Source: Anagrus nilaparvatae (Eukaryota > Arthropoda > Insecta > Hymenoptera > Mymaridae). From it: 64,000 nucleotides of DNA. Made by a program: the position numbers and the translations under genes. The DNA lies in the NCBI GenBank assembly GCA_022575985.1, contig JAKSXM010000132.1, positions 14,942,001-15,006,000 of the forward strand. Direction: 5' to 3'. Shown piece after piece: positions 59,246-64,000 of the stretch (position 1 is its first letter; every line of letters starts with the position of its first letter). The notes beneath the pieces are model-generated. The model saw only the letters and a list, made by a program, of their open reading frames with translations. It was not told the origin of the DNA and did no database searches.

Positions 59246-61130
59246 GAAACGACAAACCGGATTTTTTTATAAATTATAGCAATCTTGTTCGCTATTAATA
59301 CTGTTAAATAAGTATATGGATAAAAATGGGCGGTTTTGCGCTTTAAAATGTGTTGAATATAAGAAACTAGGATTTTTTATGCAAAAATTCTGCTACATTT
59401 TACAAAATTGGCCAAATTAAGAAATTTTGAACTTCCAGCAGAAAACAAATTTATAAATTTTAAAAGGCTTCCGTAATTTTTTATTGTTGGTTTTTAACCT
59501 ACCGAAGCAAAAGTTTTATTCTGTGGGACTGCAGAATTCATTGTTTAAAGAATATTTGATTGACGTTTGTTTAATTGTTAGATTTTTTAATAAAAATTTT
59601 TTTTTATTATTTGAAAAAAATGTCTAAGTTTTATTATACCACTGCGCGTAAATCCTAAGGAGGCAAAAAAAATAAAAAAAATTTTTTTTAAGTCATTTGC
59701 AATCATTCGAGCAAGAAAAAAAAATTCTGTTTGTCGCAAGCAAATTTTTTTTTTCAGTGTACATAAATAAAAAATAAATTAAAAAATAAATTGCAAAATA
59801 AATTTTTAAAAGAATATTTAATTATAATTAGCACATTTTAATCACCATAAAAAACCAAATAAAAAACCATAACATTAGTACTATGTTCGTACATCTTACG
59901 TCTTTCCATATTATTTTACAAGTGGAACGATTTTTTTAGTATTAAAACAAATATTCGCCTTTCTTTTTTATTCTTCTCCTTCTTTTCGATTTTTATCCCC
60001 CTTCTTTGTGCATTTTTTTTTTTATATTGTCCGATATTATATTTACAATCAAGGGGAGGGGCTTAAACGTCAAAAGAATGCCTTGCCTCTGGACTCCGCC
60101 CTAAGTTTTATAACTTTTATTCTACTGTGTTTAATACTACTTCTTTTATACCGTCAGAAGGCGCCCTCGATTAAATTTACGGTCAATTTTTGAAATATTA
60201 TTTTTATAGCAATTTTAAGGGTAGATATTAATGTATAATTATTTTTTAATTTATTATTTAAATTATTTTTTAACAGTCATTTGGATTTTAAAATATTGCA
60301 GTTTCAATTATCTTGAGCTTGAAGTTTTATCAGATAATTAGATATTTACGTCAATTATTTTTTCTTAATAAATTGATAACGATTTTTTTAAATAATGAAA
60401 AAAAAATCTATGTCTAAAAATTAACTAAAAAATTTTTATACCTGAAATATAAACGCCCGATTTTAATTACTGAAATTATTTTATTAATATTATTTTCTAT
60501 GACATTTTTAATTCCTTGAAAATACTTTTTTGATTAAAGTTATTAGAAATATAAACAGTTTTAAAAAATATTCAAATATTAATTTTTAGATTAAAATTTA
60601 ATTTTAAAATTTTCAGTAATTATTTATATCTTAATTAAAGAAATTATCACTTACAAGATATTGCATCTAATAACTAATTAATCTTTTTTTTATTATCTTA
60701 ATCGGTTAGATAATAAATAATTGTAAAATTATCGTGTTTCTGAGCCGTCGGACTCACTCATTAATTTGTGCAATTTATTTATTTTATAGTAAATAAAACA
60801 ATATTTTACACCAAGAGGATAATATTTAATGAAGCCAAAAACACAGTGACTTAAGTTTGGCTCTGTTTTTACTTTTTTCAGGCTTTAATTTATGATATTA
60901 ACTGAAGAAAAAAAAAAACGAATATCTAAAAAAACTACAATGATCAATAAATATTTTTGTCCAAAAAAAGTTTTTTTTCTTTGTTTTTAAAAAATTAACA
61001 TTTTTTTTAGATTATTTTTTCGTGTTTTTTTACACGAACACATAAAAAAACTTTTTTTTTTTACTAAATAAACATCTAAGAGAACAAAATATTTTAGCTT
61101 TTGAAATAACCATTTCCGGTCAACCCTCAA
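59246..61130. other. AT-rich DNA with a small GC-richer patch
   Basis: At 60048-60110 the sequence is markedly richer in G and C (GGGGAGGGGCTTAAACG, TGGACTCCGCCCTAAG). The 61-codon frame at 60008-60193 spans it but shows no domain. Confidence 0.35.
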
Positions 61131-62000
61131 CTCTTGTAAGGACTTTTGCTATATAAATGTAGTACTATGTCCTACGAGAATTCAAAGTTTATTCAGAATC
61201 CTAAAAAACTTTGTAGTACAGCTTGTCCATCGCTAGAGGGCATTCATTGATGAGGGAAAACGTACAAGAGACACGAATCCCAAAAAAAGAAAGAAAAAAA
61301 AATAACACCGGACATAACCTCAAACCTTTTTTTTTTCATTTCCTATCATTCTTCATTCAATGTTGTTATATCTAAAATTTTATAAAAAGGTTTTCTATAC
61401 GGGTCACGTCTATCCTTTTTACATGCTATCACATCTCTTTACCATCCTTTTTCTAACTTTGGTCATGTCTATGTATAGGTTAAGCAACGTAATACACGAG
61501 TCGCGCTTTGTCCAGTCTCTCGGACGTAATTAGGGAGGGTCTCGGGTAGAAAACCCCTAGGGGGCGCCCCTTTACTAAGTAGAAAAGCTTGTAGTTGAAC
61601 CCCCATACCACGAAAATCTTTCCTTTTCCTCTGCTTTACTCGTCTATACATAACGAATATAATATAAATGTTTTACTGTAGTTCAATATTCAAGTTGATG
61701 GTCAGTACTATTACTACTATATTACTTGTTTTCTATGTAGTAGAACCGAAAGGACGAGCTATCGAAACCGCGAGAAAACCGAAAGAAAGAGCGAGGTAGA
61801 TATAACATATTGACAAAGACTCTCTTTGACTCTTCTAGTTCTATACACAGTTCTATATATATTCTGATGCTGTGGCTAACAACGTCGGATTCATGTCTCC
61901 CTTTTTTTTGAGCTTTATATCTTTAGTTTACAGTCCCTTGTGTAAAAACTTTTTTCTTTATTAGTATTTCTTAACTTTTGTGACTTTTTCAAAAGGTGTA
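61131..62000. other. GC-elevated island, possible 5' region of a gene
   Basis: Between about 61450 and 61830 the base composition is clearly less AT-rich, with CpG-containing words (GAGTCGCGCTTTGTCC, GGGGGCGCCCC, GAAACCGCGAGAAAACCG). No convincing long frame or splice-supported exon was found; the 60-codon minus frame at 61469-61651 is unsupported. A promoter, 5' UTR or conserved noncoding element would all fit. Confidence 0.3.
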
Positions 62001-64000
62001 TTACTTATTTTAACAATACATTAAACAATATGATTCTGGTAGTAACAAAAATCAAGCATAAAAAATATTTTTTTAAAAATAACAAAAAAACTTTATCAGT
62101 AAAAAGTTTTAATATGACTAAAAATAATAATTAATATTTTCTAATTATAAGTCATCAGGGTAATATTTCATTTTTGTTCATATAATACATATTAGTACTA
62201 AATTCAAAAAGTTTTATTAGATTTAATGGATGTTACAACACCTATAAGCAAATACATAAATATAGTAAACGATCTTATATATATATATACACGTGTATCA
62301 TGATAATATATGTAAAAGGACAAAGTTAGTTATCCCCGTTGGACTAATACATATATAGAATACATTAACTCTTTATATGCTATACATATCTTTTTGTGTT
62401 TTCCAGCATGTACGTATACGTGTAAAGTTTAGAATTCTAGAGCTTTTCTAACTGTATATAAACACTCCGCAAGGGTCTAATTTATCTAACCATTCTTTGT
62501 TACATGTACTGTATTTTGTAAACCTTTGGATATTTAGGTTAAAAATTTTATGTTTTGGAATAAGTTAACTAATTTTATGATATATACCTAAGCTGGGCAC
62601 TTGTTTAGAAGTTTAGAAGTGAACTAAAGTGCTTTGACTTGAATTAAATGTAGATGGCTCTGGGATGTATATATTTGGTTATGAATATATTTAGTTATTG
62701 GACAAAAAATGTTATTTTCTTGCATTTATGCTGATCAAAAAATTACTTGTAAAAATCAAAAAATTAAGAGTTTTTGTTAAAAACAGGTAGAGCGATGCTA
62801 ATCATCTGACTTTAAAAATATATAATTTTAACAAATATTTTAACTTAATAGCTTAAGTTTCAAAGATGAAAGTAATTTGATTGGTAAATTTCTCCAAATT
62901 GCGTCTTAAAAACCAGCAAAATTTTCTCTGTATAAAGTAGAGCTTCGCTCTACTAATTAACAAACAAAATTGACAGTTAATTTAAGAATACAGCAAGAGC
63001 ATTTCTATTAGGTTTTAGCTGATTTAAAATTTAAAGCTTTTTTAAAAGCATTTGTTTGTTTGAAAGAACAATATAATTAAATTACTTTTTCAAATTAATA
63101 TTTATTGAAAAAACAATACTAAATGAATTAAACTTTATAAGATAAAATTGATTTATACAGTCATTAAATAATTGTAATGTATAAATGAACATGTTTAATT
63201 ATAGTTTGAATAAGAATTATTAGATTAAGCGACGGAGGCTATTTGTTAAATTTTTGTCGATTTAAAAGTATTAACACCATCAAAAATTTATTTTTAGTTT
63301 GCAAATATTACCTTATACTACAGGAAGAGGTTCATGGTAATCTGAAAATTCCGGGGGAGGGGTGGTAAAATATACTTTGGGTAATTTAAATTTAGTGGCT
63401 TACAATAATTTTGAATTAGGGACATAGAATAAAATCTATCTAAGACGATAATTAACAACTTTTCAGTAGGTTTGGTTACTATCATCATTGAACCTAAAAA
63501 TAATCTTTAATTTAGATAAAAATAGCCAATTAATCCAAAATTTAATTAGCCTCAATTTTTCACTTAGAAATTTTCATGTCAATTAAAATAAAAAGAAATC
63601 AATCTAATTTAAAAACAAACTGTCAAAAAATACAAAATTTAACGCTTTTTACTTCAAGGAAATTCTATTAATTTTTCTAAAAAATATAAAATTTAACGCT
63701 TTTTACTTCAACAAAATTCTATAAATTTTCATATAAACTATATTATAAGCTTCGTCTGTTGAAGTCTGATACGGTCCAGTTTTCCTATTTTCTAGTATAT
63801 AATATCTCATTCTTTCTCTCTGTTTAGTACATAATATGGATACTATATATATATATATAGTATAACAGATATTAACAAGAGATGATCCGTTAATGAAGCG
63901 TATGTTGAAATAATCATATATATATATATATTTAAAGCTATAATACAAACTTAACCTCTAAAACCATACCAATTACCCACAAAAACCCTTTTAACTGTTA
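62001..64000. other. AT-rich DNA without gene
   Basis: Nothing coding was recognised. TA runs lie at about 62276-62290, 63842-63860 and 63916-63931. A G-rich block at about 63350-63365 followed by GAATTAGGGACATAGAATAA resembles the minisatellites at 20735 and 54745. Confidence 0.35.
63634..63735. repeat. 54-bp direct duplication
   Basis: AAAATTTAACGCTTTTTACT starts at 63634 and again at 63688, and each is followed by TCAA--AAATTCTAT-AATTTT. Only two units are present. Confidence 0.85.

Noticed and set aside
61469..61651. 60-codon minus-strand frame in the GC island
   Set aside because: No splice signals, domain or conservation visible; higher GC alone lengthens frames.
1..64000. CRISPR arrays, tRNA or rRNA genes, prokaryotic operons
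   Set aside because: No regularly spaced identical repeats, no cloverleaf with A/B boxes, and splice-bearing genes show a eukaryote.

Overview
The window is eukaryotic. It is very AT-rich and has short spliced exons with GT-AG introns of about 70 bp, AATAAA signals, many decayed transposons, TA microsatellites and foldback MITEs. There are no operons and no prokaryotic gene spacing. The genes and transposon families suggest an insect. The species cannot be fixed from sequence alone. No tRNA, rRNA or CRISPR array was recognised.

Layout. (1) 1-17.5 kb holds two tandem paralogues of a protein with an F-box followed by a FIST-C-like region, resembling FBXO22 over nearly its full length. Their last five exons lie at 1511-2993 and 15309-16790. 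For the second copy a phase-matched first exon at 10059-10114 encodes a signal peptide, so the product would be secreted, which is odd for an F-box protein. The 5.2 kb intron 1 of that copy holds a nested stack: a young LTR element inside a LINE, inside a foldback MITE. (2) 17.7-27.4 kb holds tandem repeats, LINE debris and two small two-exon genes (21596-21947 and 24609-24977) for secreted stand-alone CLIP-like peptides with six cysteines. (3) 27.4-48.4 kb has no recognisable host gene. It holds fragments of LINEs, a Penelope-like element and a Ty3/gypsy RNase H, several MITEs, and long microsatellite-rich AT stretches that could be introns, UTRs or intergenic DNA. (4) 48450-50471 is a complete 2.0 kb Mutator-like (MULE) element with TIRs, a 10-bp target duplication and a transposase gene broken by a homopolymer frameshift. 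(5) 50.5-64 kb is mostly featureless AT-rich DNA with a few dispersed minisatellites and short GC-richer islands (about 53.4, 60.05 and 61.45-61.85 kb).

How the genes may relate. The four host genes are two tandem pairs, and three of the four carry a readable signal peptide. Secreted CLIP-like peptides together with a secreted FBXO22-like protein suggest an effector-like locus (venom, saliva or immune modulation). That is inference. The sequence directly shows the exon structures, signal peptides, cysteine patterns and tandem duplication.
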